Of a stretch of DNA of 64,000 bases, positions 51,901 to 58,451 are shown piece by piece. The notes under the pieces are model-generated. The model was not told where the DNA came from, searched no databases, and saw only the letters and a list, made by a program, of their open reading frames with translations. The translations under genes and the position numbers were made by a program. The stretch's first letter is position 1. Every line of letters begins with the position of its first letter. The stretch comes from DASYKS01 sp035995205 (GTDB taxonomy: Bacteria; Acidobacteriota; Thermoanaerobaculia; Multivoradales; UBA5704), in the NCBI GenBank assembly GCA_035995205.1, contig DASYKS010000093.1, positions 1 through 64,000 on the forward strand, in the 5' to 3' direction.

Positions 51901-52858
51901 CGGCCGGTTCACGGCGCCTGCCGAGACGGTCGCGGCGGAGGTCCGCTTCGTCGCCGAAGACGGCCTGGCGCTGCTCCGCGACGCCTCGTTCCGCGAGCCG
52001 GCCAACGCGCTCGCCGCGGGCGATCTTCGTGGGGCCGCGGGGATGGCTTGGCAACAGCAGCCGGCCCTCTCTCCGGGTTTCCGAATCGCTGCGGTCGGCT
52101 CGGGCTCCCGGGTGAGCAACGCGGGCGCGGCTTCCGTCACGCTCCGTCAGGAGGTGGCGGCCACGCCCGGCGCGCCGTTCGAGCTGCGCCTGCTCTCGCG
52201 GCGCGAATCCGGGCCGTCGCCCCGCGTTGATCTCCGGTTTCTCGCGGCGGATGGAACGGAAGTGGGCGCACCGGTCGGAATCGAGATTCCCACCTACGGC
52301 TTCGACAACGCGCTCGCGCTCGGAACGATCCCCGCCAACACCGCCCACGCCGAAGTCCTCCTCACCGTGCCGGCCGGCAGCTCGGTCCGGATCGACGCGA
52401 TCGAGCTCCAGCTCGTGCCCCACGTACGCATCCCGCTCACCTTCCTCGCCGAAGCGTCGGGCGAGCTGTCGGTGATCGGCGGCACGATCGCCTGGGACCT
52501 CGCGGACGCCAACGCCCCGCGCGCGGGAACCGGCCCACGGCCCGGAACTGGCCCGCAGCCCGCGCCGACACCTCTCCCCGCGCCGACTCCGCCCCCCGGG
52601 GCACCCGACGACTGCGGTTGCGACGACGAGTCGGCTCCGCCGCCCCAGGTCTCGCCTGTGCCGGAGTTCCTGCCGGTGGCGATGATCGAAATCAAAGGCA
52701 TCGGCCCCCGTCGCGCCGAGATCTTGCGCAGCCAGGGCGTCGCTTCCGTCTCCGCCCTGCTCGCCGCCGATCCCCGCGAGTTGGCGCGCGTGCTGCCGGG
52801 GGTGTCGGAAAAAATGGCGGTCGACTTCATCCGCCAGGCGCGTCGGCTCGTGGGTTGA
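48911..52858 (+). CDS. Giant beta-propeller-like protein with C-terminal helix-hairpin-helix
   Basis: A 1315-residue protein, last gene of the tail operon. The first ~500 residues are beta-rich fibre-like. Residues ~555-890 look like a YVTN/WD-type propeller (LIAFAPDGRTAFGAVE, IGLAVDPAGRFVYLLQSAGL, LAFSEDGARLYVLNRVPEVV). The next ~300 residues are carbohydrate-binding-like sandwiches. A Pro-rich linker with DDCGCDDE precedes a helix-hairpin-helix domain (IKGIGPRRAEILRSQGVAS, LARVLPGVSEKMAVDFIRQA), the DUF4332-like type. The propeller suggests receptor contact; the HhH may be a multimerisation or binding element. Confidence 0.6.
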   Translation: MILHAEFDGGADPFEGSRDLVLRGLPADARVLAARATITPVDPSGGRDPFAEEIRFPATSSGPGAAGTWGATQVRGTGFTEIDFHARRTLAGFSGSDLSLANLQIDLGGSFVAVDSQGGFAPGSPLALPNDGVVPGVASSRVRLSRAGFSPAVVLVRVRSLPTNVTLALSGRPALFFQAGELGVARTTVDFGAFLAGFLAEGGPIENGAYALPFVLRSDSIARLRVAIEIEYLRTTAILPPGLPEAKLAYDLATVPRAGSAPLEVALPAAAVPVAAASAGKIVGPFAATRIAWGPLGDEANAATGTVPITPTQSAAQPLALPDRPDGYAIVAVDLRLAALDRQVKLTLDLRADDSGKPGADSLLAAAVPFERSRTGDGGETWFSVELPRPLTLQRAEDRKAWLLLQSAEGEAAWSVGAAGAGAVPLQASADGGFSYRAAVLAGAPTPPAPLAAQLRLRERPAGFRMPLVAQLGAGADAVRVDLSRLSPLGKVSFELSIPEIAAGLSAALDKAQSTGGPGGGERLVDPAFAHWGTQGDEIGSPRPIPLGEETAAPLIAFAPDGRTAFGAVENLRSGAVHLVAWDTETLVEDWRLLLDFGSNEGGGLPIGLAVDPAGRFVYLLQSAGLTVVDLGDLVGPRLLGAPIAVAEGAFSPSLLAISNDGARLAVAGLADSQESGPKIALFDAELLVDLVRQGTATAARLRTIDLESDPIDLAFSEDGARLYVLNRVPEVVPGVMASAEPNCRLSAYDLRTAASPVHVPFDGMPRALGRVAESALLVLHPNRLDRYDAQTLALAEPSLPLPSSGFAALAVEPGGARALLVGASGLLAIALLPAGMQPVSVPSGFGSLGGIAVSPLGDRAAAVPFSDAGFALNRPVQVIPLGTPHPLDWTATAGRALPFSLSGTAGRGVLLGQAETAELSTQHRLPTTPLGPSALSQVVAAVPGRPYELSFFAFAQGEARAEVLWRSASGVTLGIETLPLAARIRTPTGGGPTLHRGRFTAPAETVAAEVRFVAEDGLALLRDASFREPANALAAGDLRGAAGMAWQQQPALSPGFRIAAVGSGSRVSNAGAASVTLRQEVAATPGAPFELRLLSRRESGPSPRVDLRFLAADGTEVGAPVGIEIPTYGFDNALALGTIPANTAHAEVLLTVPAGSSVRIDAIELQLVPHVRIPLTFLAEASGELSVIGGTIAWDLADANAPRAGTGPRPGTGPQPAPTPLPAPTPPPGAPDDCGCDDESAPPPQVSPVPEFLPVAMIEIKGIGPRRAEILRSQGVASVSALLAADPRELARVLPGVSEKMAVDFIRQARRLVG

Positions 52859-52865
52859 CGGGCGG

Positions 52866-53012
52866 TCAGGAACTCGCCTGGCGCGAGCGTTTTTCCTCGT
52901 ACATCATCCGATCCGCCTGCTCCCAGGCCCCTTGGAGTCCCGTCGCGGGATGGCGCAGAGCGAAACCAACGGATGCGTTGAGGTTCGCCTCGGCCAGCGC
53001 CGCGCGGACCCG
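52866..53012 (-). pseudogene. 3'-end fragment of a GGDEF gene
   Basis: Forty-eight codons reading RVRAALAEANLNASVGFALR then HPATGLQGAWEQADRMMYEE and a stop, nearly identical to the C-terminus of the intact GGDEF protein at 55314-56273. The match breaks off sharply after the ACCCG at 53012, 6 bp before the M13 peptidase stop. It has no GGDEF motif and cannot be functional. Confidence 0.85.
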
Positions 53013-53018
53013 GCGAGT

Positions 53019-55049
53019 TTACCAAATACGCACCCGATCCTTCGGAGCAAGATACAGCGCATCGTTCGTCCGCACACCGAACGCAATGTACCACTCGTCC
53101 ATGTTACGGACGACGCCGTTGACCCGGAACTCGGCTGGGCTGTGCGGATCGGAAGTGAGATTGGCGCGCAACTGCCCCTCGCGAATGTTCTCGCGAAACG
53201 TCTGCGCATAAGAAAGAAAGAAGCGTTGGTCGCCGGTAAAGCCACTCTGCACAGGGGCGCGTTTGCCGTGCAGCGAGAGGTGGTAGGCCGCGAGTGCGAT
53301 ACTCAGGCCACCACCGTCGCCAAGGTTCTCACTGAGTGTTGTCCGACCATTGACGTACACGCCGGGCAGAGCTTCGTAGTGCGAGTACTGCTCGGATATG
53401 CGCGAGGTCAATGCTTTAAAGCGATTGGCGTCTGCTTCACTCCACCAGTTGCGTTGAGCACCGCGACCATCGGTCTTGGAGCCCTGATCGTCGAACGCGT
53501 GTCCCATCTCGTGGCCGATCACGGCGCCGATACCACCGTAGTTCACCGCCGGATCTGCGTCGGCGTCGAAGTACGGCGCCTGAAGGATCGCCGCCGGGAA
53601 CACGATTTCGTTGAAGAACGAGTTGTAGTAGGCGTTGACTGTTTGCGGAGTCATTCCCCATTCTTCGCGGTCTGTCGTCCCATTGAGTCGAGCAATTTGG
53701 CGCCTCCAGTTCCATACCAATGATCGCTTGCGATTGCCGACGGGATCACCGGGACGCACTTCGAGTTTCGAATAGTCACGCCACACATCCGGGTAGCCAA
53801 CTTTGATTCGAAGCCCTGCGAGTTTGCGGAGCGCCTCGGCCTTGGTAGGTGGCGACATCCATGTCAGCGAGTTGATGCGAGTCTTGAACGCGGCGCGAAG
53901 ATCTTCGACAAGCGATGAGATGGTGGCTTTCGCTTGCCGCGTGAAATGGCGCTGCACGTAGAGCTGGCCCACCGCTTCGCCGAGTGTTGCATTGAGCGCG
54001 GTGGTCGCACGCTTCCAGCGCTCGCGCTTTGCCGGCTGACCCAGCAGCGCGCGGCCATTGAAGGCAAAAGACAGATCATCGAAAGCGAGCGGCAACAGGT
54101 CAGCCATGCCGTTCAGATAGCGGAATGACGTATACGCGCGCCACGTCTCAACGGATGTTGCCGTGAACAGTCGCGTCAAATCTCGAATCGCCTCATCCTC
54201 CTTGAGGACGAAGAAATTGTGCTTCGAGATCTCCATGGCTTCGAGCGCAGCATCCCACGGATAGTCGGGAGCGTAACCCTTGAGCTCCGTCTGCGACTTG
54301 GGGTGATATGTGAGATCACGATCGGCGCGCTTCTCGCGCGTCCAGTGAAGCCTGGCGATTGCCGTCTCGATCGCGAGCACGGAATCCGCAGCGCGCGCGG
54401 GTTCGGGATAGCGGCCCAGTGCGAGCAATGCTTCGATGTAAGCGCGATATTGGCCGCGCACGTCAACGAACCTGGCGTCGGACGCAAGGTAGTAGTCGCG
54501 ATCAGGCAACGTGAGACCGGACTGCACGATGTTGATGGCATAACGATCAGGGTTCGCTGCGTCCGGCCACTGGGTGATCGACAGCGGGCCGCCGACGGCG
54601 AGATCGGGGCGTCCCATCAGTCGCGCGACATCGGCATGGGTGCGCGCTGCAGCGATCGACGAGAGATCGGCCATGACGGGAGTCAATCCCGCCGCTTCGA
54701 TTGTCGCGGTATCGAGGTATGACCGGTAGAGGTCCGTGATCTTCTGCTCGATCGACCCGGCGGCATGCGGCTCGCGGACGACGTCGTCGACGATCGCTTT
54801 GACGTCTGCCTCCGCGCCTGTACGGAGCATGGAGAACGTACTCCATGAGGATTGATCAGGAGGGATGGTCGTGTTGCGCATCCAGGTACCGCTGACATAG
54901 CGAACGAAATCTTCGCCAGGCTTGACCGTTCGGTCCATGCCCGCGAGATCGAACCCCCAGGGAGCGATGCGCGGTGCGGTGCGGCTCTTTTGTGCCGCGG
55001 TGAACGTTGCAACGGCAACCGTCAGAAGGAAGATCAGGCGAGTCTTCAT
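53019..55049 (-). CDS. M13 family metallopeptidase (neprilysin-like)
   Basis: A 676-residue exported zinc endopeptidase with signal peptide (MKTRLIFLLTVAVATFTAAQ). Motifs are NAYYNSFFNEIVFPAAILQ, the zinc site GHEMGHAFDDQG (His513-His517) and ENLGDGGGLSIA, where the family usually has ENxADxGG, so Gly replaces Ala. The C-terminus RVNGVVRNMDEWYIAF and RVRIW is canonical. The GC content is visibly lower than in its neighbours and codon use differs. It lies between an intact and a fragmentary GGDEF gene. These features suggest horizontal acquisition. Confidence 0.93.
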   Translation of the reverse strand: MKTRLIFLLTVAVATFTAAQKSRTAPRIAPWGFDLAGMDRTVKPGEDFVRYVSGTWMRNTTIPPDQSSWSTFSMLRTGAEADVKAIVDDVVREPHAAGSIEQKITDLYRSYLDTATIEAAGLTPVMADLSSIAAARTHADVARLMGRPDLAVGGPLSITQWPDAANPDRYAINIVQSGLTLPDRDYYLASDARFVDVRGQYRAYIEALLALGRYPEPARAADSVLAIETAIARLHWTREKRADRDLTYHPKSQTELKGYAPDYPWDAALEAMEISKHNFFVLKEDEAIRDLTRLFTATSVETWRAYTSFRYLNGMADLLPLAFDDLSFAFNGRALLGQPAKRERWKRATTALNATLGEAVGQLYVQRHFTRQAKATISSLVEDLRAAFKTRINSLTWMSPPTKAEALRKLAGLRIKVGYPDVWRDYSKLEVRPGDPVGNRKRSLVWNWRRQIARLNGTTDREEWGMTPQTVNAYYNSFFNEIVFPAAILQAPYFDADADPAVNYGGIGAVIGHEMGHAFDDQGSKTDGRGAQRNWWSEADANRFKALTSRISEQYSHYEALPGVYVNGRTTLSENLGDGGGLSIALAAYHLSLHGKRAPVQSGFTGDQRFFLSYAQTFRENIREGQLRANLTSDPHSPAEFRVNGVVRNMDEWYIAFGVRTNDALYLAPKDRVRIW

Positions 55050-55163
55050 CGTTCGTTCGGTTGCTCCAAGTGGCGTGATTGCGTCGCAGTCATCCGTCGG
55101 AGCGGTCCTTTCCCTGCCGTCTATGTCTCCGCTCAGACTACTCTGTCATACCGAAAGGTTTGA

Positions 55164-55265
55164 ATGATCGGCGACGAGGCGAACGCGACGACCGATCAAG
55201 CCATCGGCTTGGAAGAAGTTGATGATGGACAATGGATCATCTACATCAACGCCGTCCTCCTTGCC
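55164..55265 (+). pseudogene. Possible C-terminal fragment of an IS transposase
   Basis: The frame IGLEEVDDGQWIIYINAVLL resembles the C-terminal motif of integrase-core transposases (LxEVDDGxWxIYxxxxxLA). A stop codon lies directly before the ATG, and the frame then runs into the back of the GGDEF gene. This is a remnant at best. It sits in the 264-bp gap between the M13 peptidase start and the GGDEF stop, which otherwise holds no gene. Confidence 0.3.
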
Positions 55266-55313
55266 GATGCCGGCTCAAGACGCTTGCCGCCCTCCGCTCG
55301 ACAGGGCAAAACG

Positions 55314-56273
55314 TCAAGAGTTGAACGGTGTAGGTCCCGGCGCCTGACGCGAGCGTTTTTCCTCGTACATCATTCGATCCGCCTGCTCCCAGGCCCCTTG
55401 GAGACCCGCCGCGGGATGGCGCAGAGCGAAACCGACGGAAGCCTTGACGTTCGCGTCGGCCAGCGTCGCGCGGACCCGTTCGAGCAGAGCGTGCCGGGAT
55501 GCCGGATCGGATTCGATGCAGAGAATGCCGAATTCGTCGCCGCCGATTCGGGCCAGGACGTCGTGCGCCCGGGCCGCGTGGCGCAAGGCGGCGCCCGCCT
55601 GGGCGATCAGCGCATCTCCCGCGGCATGTCCTTGGGCATCGTTGACCGCTTTCAGCTGATCGAGGTCGATGATCATGACGGCCGCCGAATGCCCGAACCG
55701 GCGGCAGCGATCCTCCTCGGAGGCCATGAGCCGGTCCCAACCGCGCCGGTTGTACGTCTGCGTCAGCGGATCGGAGAGAGCCTCCGCCTCCAGCCGTTCG
55801 GTTCGGCGAGCCTCGTTCATCGCGTTCAAATCGGCCTGGAGAACTTTGCTCAACAGTGCCCCGAGCAGCTCTACGAGCCCCTCCTCGTCGGCGATCGATT
55901 GCGGTTGGGACGAGGGATGGATCGCGCACAAAGTTCCGAACAGTCCGCCGTCCTGGCGGACCAGGGGCATGCCGACGTACGCCCGGATCTGGATTTGCTT
56001 CCCGATCGGCGCTGCCGCGTAGGCCGGAACGAGGTCCGAACGCGGCGCGATGCGCGGCCCATGGCCTTGCACCATCTCGGCGCAGAACGAATCCGCCCAT
56101 CGAAACACGGCACCCGGCGCCACGCCGTACCCGTGGTCTTCGCTCTGTAGGACGATCCAGTCCTCACCCTCCGTGCGGGTGACCATCCAGAGGTCGAAAC
56201 CCAGTCGCCGATGCAGGAAGGCGAGCACCGCCCGACCTGCGCTCTCGAAGTCGTTGAAGGTCAACGTATCCAT
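55314..56273 (-). CDS. GAF-GGDEF diguanylate cyclase
   Basis: A 319-residue cytoplasmic protein (ATG 56273; a TTG at 56288 is an alternative). The N-terminal GAF-like sensor (about 10-150) has FDLWMVTRTEGEDWIVLQSE and YVGMPLVRQDGGLFGTLCAI. A helix leads to the GGDEF domain (about 175-310): LTQTYNRRGWDRLM, MIIDLDQLKAVNDAQGHAAGD, RIGGDEFGILC and MYEEKRSR. The signature GGDEF is intact, so it should make cyclic di-GMP. No RxxD inhibitory-site motif is seen five residues before GGDEF. No transmembrane helix. Confidence 0.9.
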   Translation of the reverse strand: MDTLTFNDFESAGRAVLAFLHRRLGFDLWMVTRTEGEDWIVLQSEDHGYGVAPGAVFRWADSFCAEMVQGHGPRIAPRSDLVPAYAAAPIGKQIQIRAYVGMPLVRQDGGLFGTLCAIHPSSQPQSIADEEGLVELLGALLSKVLQADLNAMNEARRTERLEAEALSDPLTQTYNRRGWDRLMASEEDRCRRFGHSAAVMIIDLDQLKAVNDAQGHAAGDALIAQAGAALRHAARAHDVLARIGGDEFGILCIESDPASRHALLERVRATLADANVKASVGFALRHPAAGLQGAWEQADRMMYEEKRSRQAPGPTPFNS

Positions 56274-56300
56274 AGCTGTGCCAGACAAAGAAATTTACCC

Positions 56301-56435
56301 ATGAGAATGCCGATGCCGCCTCAAAAAGAGCCTTGGCGCCCAGATTGTGAGCCTGCCGATGGCACGAATGAAGAAAGGATCTACTGCAAACGGCGGGCCA
56401 CCGGAGACGTGCGAGTGGTTCGCTACGCCGGATAA
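56301..56435 (+). CDS. Short ORF, doubtful
   Basis: A 44-codon ORF (MRMPMPPQKEPWRPDCEPAD then GTNEERIYCKRRATG) divergent from the GGDEF gene. It has only an AAAGAAA sequence upstream and no known family. It is listed because the gap between the GGDEF and next gene contains nothing else. Confidence 0.25.
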   Translation: MRMPMPPQKEPWRPDCEPADGTNEERIYCKRRATGDVRVVRYAG

Positions 56436-56466
56436 AATCTCTCTCAACGCCGAGCCGGCGGCGCTT

Positions 56467-57077
56467 CTACCCGTCCACGATCTCGTCGCGAAGCTTTGAG
56501 AGCGCGTCAAGCTCCGCGCGGCTGTAGCGGGCGAAGAGGGCGAGCACCAGGGCTGTGACCGCCACGCAGGCGGCGAGGAGCCCGAGCGCGAAGCCGCTCC
56601 AGGCGGCGGGATTCAAGAAGAACCAGAACAGGAAGACGAGCGTTTCGGCGGCGAGCAGCCCGACGCCGAAGCGCACGGAGCGAAGGCGCCTCCGGCAGCG
56701 GAGGATCGAGAAGTCGACGAAGACGAGGGCGCTCTCGCCGTGCGCCCGCCAGAGGCCGCGGCGGTTCCAGAGCGCCCAGGCTTGCGCGCCGATCGCGAGC
56801 AGCGCGAGGCTGGCGAACGCCGCGAGATCGAGCGGCGTCGGGGTGCGCCGGGCGGCCGCGGCGAGCAGGGTGAGAATACCGGCCGAGAAGACGATCTCGC
56901 CCGCTGTGAGGAGCACCAGACCGAGCGTCCGCCGGAGCAGACGGCGACGTAGCGCGGCGAGCGGGTCGGATCGGCCGGCCGCCGCTTGGTGGAAGGGCAT
57001 GCCGTCTGGGCCTGTTCCACATCTCCTTGCCACTCGGCCTGCCATTCGGCCAGCTCGCGATCCTCGATCGCCGTCAT
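56467..57077 (-). pseudogene. Anti-sigma-like membrane protein, frameshifted
   Basis: Reading from ATG 57077 (ATGA overlap with the sigma fragment), MTAIEDRELAEWQAEWQGDV is followed within ~35 codons by a shift: the continuation LAALRRRLLRRTLGLVLLTA, with two pairs of hydrophobic helices, is in another frame. This frame runs to the stop at 56467. The combined product would be a cytoplasmic N-terminus plus four membrane helices, the layout of ECF anti-sigma-like proteins. The shift lies at about 56960-57015. Confidence 0.55.
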
Positions 57078-57349
57078 CGGCCCCCTCCTTCTGCGACGAG
57101 CGCGGCGCGCAGCCGCTCGCGGGCGCGGTTCGCGCGTACCGCGACGTTGTTTTCGGTGATCCCCAACACCGCCGCGATCTCGAGCGGGGCGAACCCTTCG
57201 AGGGTGAGCGTCATGACCTGTCGGAGCCCGAGCGGCAGAGCCGCCACCGCCGTCTTGAGAAGCGTCGCGCGTTCGCTCGCGCCCACCGCGGCCTCGGGGC
57301 TCGGCGCGGGATCGGCGACCTCCGCCGCGAGATCGAGATCGCCGACCTC
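57074..57349 (-). pseudogene. ECF sigma factor, region 4 only
   Basis: The reading frame ALPLGLRQVMTLTLEGFAPL then EIAAVLGITENNVAVRANRA is a sigma-70 region 4 with its helix-turn-helix, ending RERLRAALVAEGGGR. Region 2 is missing. Upstream of about 57349 the sequence is instead the end of an ABC-type permease in another frame. The stop overlaps the ATG of the anti-sigma-like gene, as in sigma/anti-sigma pairs, so an ancestral operon was cut. Confidence 0.65.
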
Positions 57350-57360
57350 TCCGCCCCGCC

Positions 57361-57705
57361 GCCCGCCGAGAGCAGCCGCTCGCGATCGAACACCCGCGCG
57401 GTCGCGAGCATGCAGAGCGCCGCCACGGCGATGGTCGAGAGCGCGAGCAGGGCGACCTCGGCCAAGGCGGGCGGCGCGCCGGAGAGGATTTCCGCGGCGA
57501 GGATCTGATGGCCGAGCAGCGGGGTGGCGCGCATCCAAACCTGCTCGTCGACGCTGCCGAACGCGAGCAGGAACCCGGGAACCATCGGCACGAGCAGGAG
57601 CTGGGAAAGATACCCTTGCGCCTCTTTGAAGGTGCGGGCGAACAGGGCGGCGAGCATCTGCGCCGCGGGCGCCAGAAGCGCGAGCGGCAGGAGGAGTATG
57701 CTCCC
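57361..57705 (-). pseudogene. ABC-2/NatB-type permease, C-terminal fragment
   Basis: A frame reading ILLLPLALLAPAAQMLAALF then ARTFKEAQGYLSQLLLVPMV and ending ARVFDRERLL resembles the last ~115 residues of Na+-exporting or ABC-2-type permeases. It lacks the N-terminal part. Its end runs within 12 bp of the sigma fragment's first matching codon. Confidence 0.6.
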
Positions 57706-57733
57706 CGTTCTTGAAGATCGTGGCGCGCCGCGT

Positions 57734-57826
57734 GGCCGGATCCTTCCGATCCAAATCGCCGTGCTTCCCGCACTACGGAGCAGCCGGGCGCCCGATCCCC
57801 TGCTGTTGCTCGCGGGCGGGCCAGGG
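57734..57826 (+). pseudogene. Alpha/beta-hydrolase N-terminal fragment
   Basis: Thirty-one codons, GRILPIQIAVLPALRSSRAP then DPLLLLAGGPG, match the early strand and HGGPG-like loop of TAP-type alpha/beta hydrolases. The frame has no start and ends soon after; the rest of the gene is absent. Confidence 0.45.
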
Positions 57827-57838
57827 CGTCGCGAATCC

Positions 57839-58270
57839 TTACACCGCGCGGGCCACGAGTAACGCGCCTGCCGCGATCAGCACGCACAGCGGCGAATAGA
57901 GCAGCGAATCCATGCGCGCGAAGCGGGTCCCTCGGTTGCGTTTGAAAAAACCGACGTGCCGAAACTCTCCGATCGCCCGCAGCGCGAAGACCGTCGCGAC
58001 GCCGTACGAGCCGATGCGCAGAAGGCCGTTCGAGACCGGAACCGCGATCCATCCGGCCGCCCCGGCGAGCACCAGCGCGGCGAGCGCCAGCCCCGCGGCG
58101 ACCGCGAACGACTGCGCCGCCGTCGGCACGAACAACGGTCGGCTCTCGACCTCGGGCAGCGCCGAAAGCCAGGCGAGCCGGCCGCCGAACCCCCAATACA
58201 CATGCAGCAGCGAGAGAGCGACGAGCACGGCAACGACCGCGGGACCAGCGAACGAAGCGAGAGAATTCAT
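57839..58270 (-). CDS. DUF3995 membrane protein
   Basis: A 143-residue protein with four predicted transmembrane helices. It fits DUF3995: LLHVYWGFGGRLAWLSALPE near residue 22, then SRPLFVPTAAQSFAVAAGLALAALV, a central LRAIGEFRHVGFF and FARMDSLLYSPLCVLIAAGA near the C-terminus. Function of the family is unknown. Confidence 0.85.
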   Translation of the reverse strand: MNSLASFAGPAVVAVLVALSLLHVYWGFGGRLAWLSALPEVESRPLFVPTAAQSFAVAAGLALAALVLAGAAGWIAVPVSNGLLRIGSYGVATVFALRAIGEFRHVGFFKRNRGTRFARMDSLLYSPLCVLIAAGALLVARAV

Positions 58271-58308
58271 GGACGAAAGCTATCACCGCACTCCCAAGAG
58301 CGCCTTTC

Positions 58309-58391
58309 CCCGGGACCGCCGAGCACCAGCTCGGCCATCGAATCGGCCGAGAACCGTTCAAACGGCTGAGCTGGTGCTCGGCGATCCCGGG
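58309..58391. repeat. Inverted repeat of the GGGACCGCCGAGC family
   Basis: Arms 58309-58336 and 58364-58391 (core CCGCCGAGCACCAGCTCGGC in the left arm) pair with two mismatches around a 27-nt spacer. It is the second full hairpin copy of the family, the other being 25727-25808. It lies after the stop of the large Asp-box protein gene, and so may also act as its terminator. Confidence 0.8.
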
Positions 58392-58451
58392 AAAGACTAA
58401 AAGCAGGCCCGCGGCGTCAGCGCCAAACGAAATTCATCGAGTCCCGCACCG

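Noticed and set aside
26008..52858. Prophage
   Set aside because: No capsid, portal, terminase, integrase, replication or lysis genes were seen; only tail and baseplate genes plus large enzyme-like proteins.
26008..52858. Type VI secretion system
   Set aside because: No TssJ, TssL, TssM or ClpV homologue. The sheath is a single phage-type protein instead of a TssB/TssC pair.
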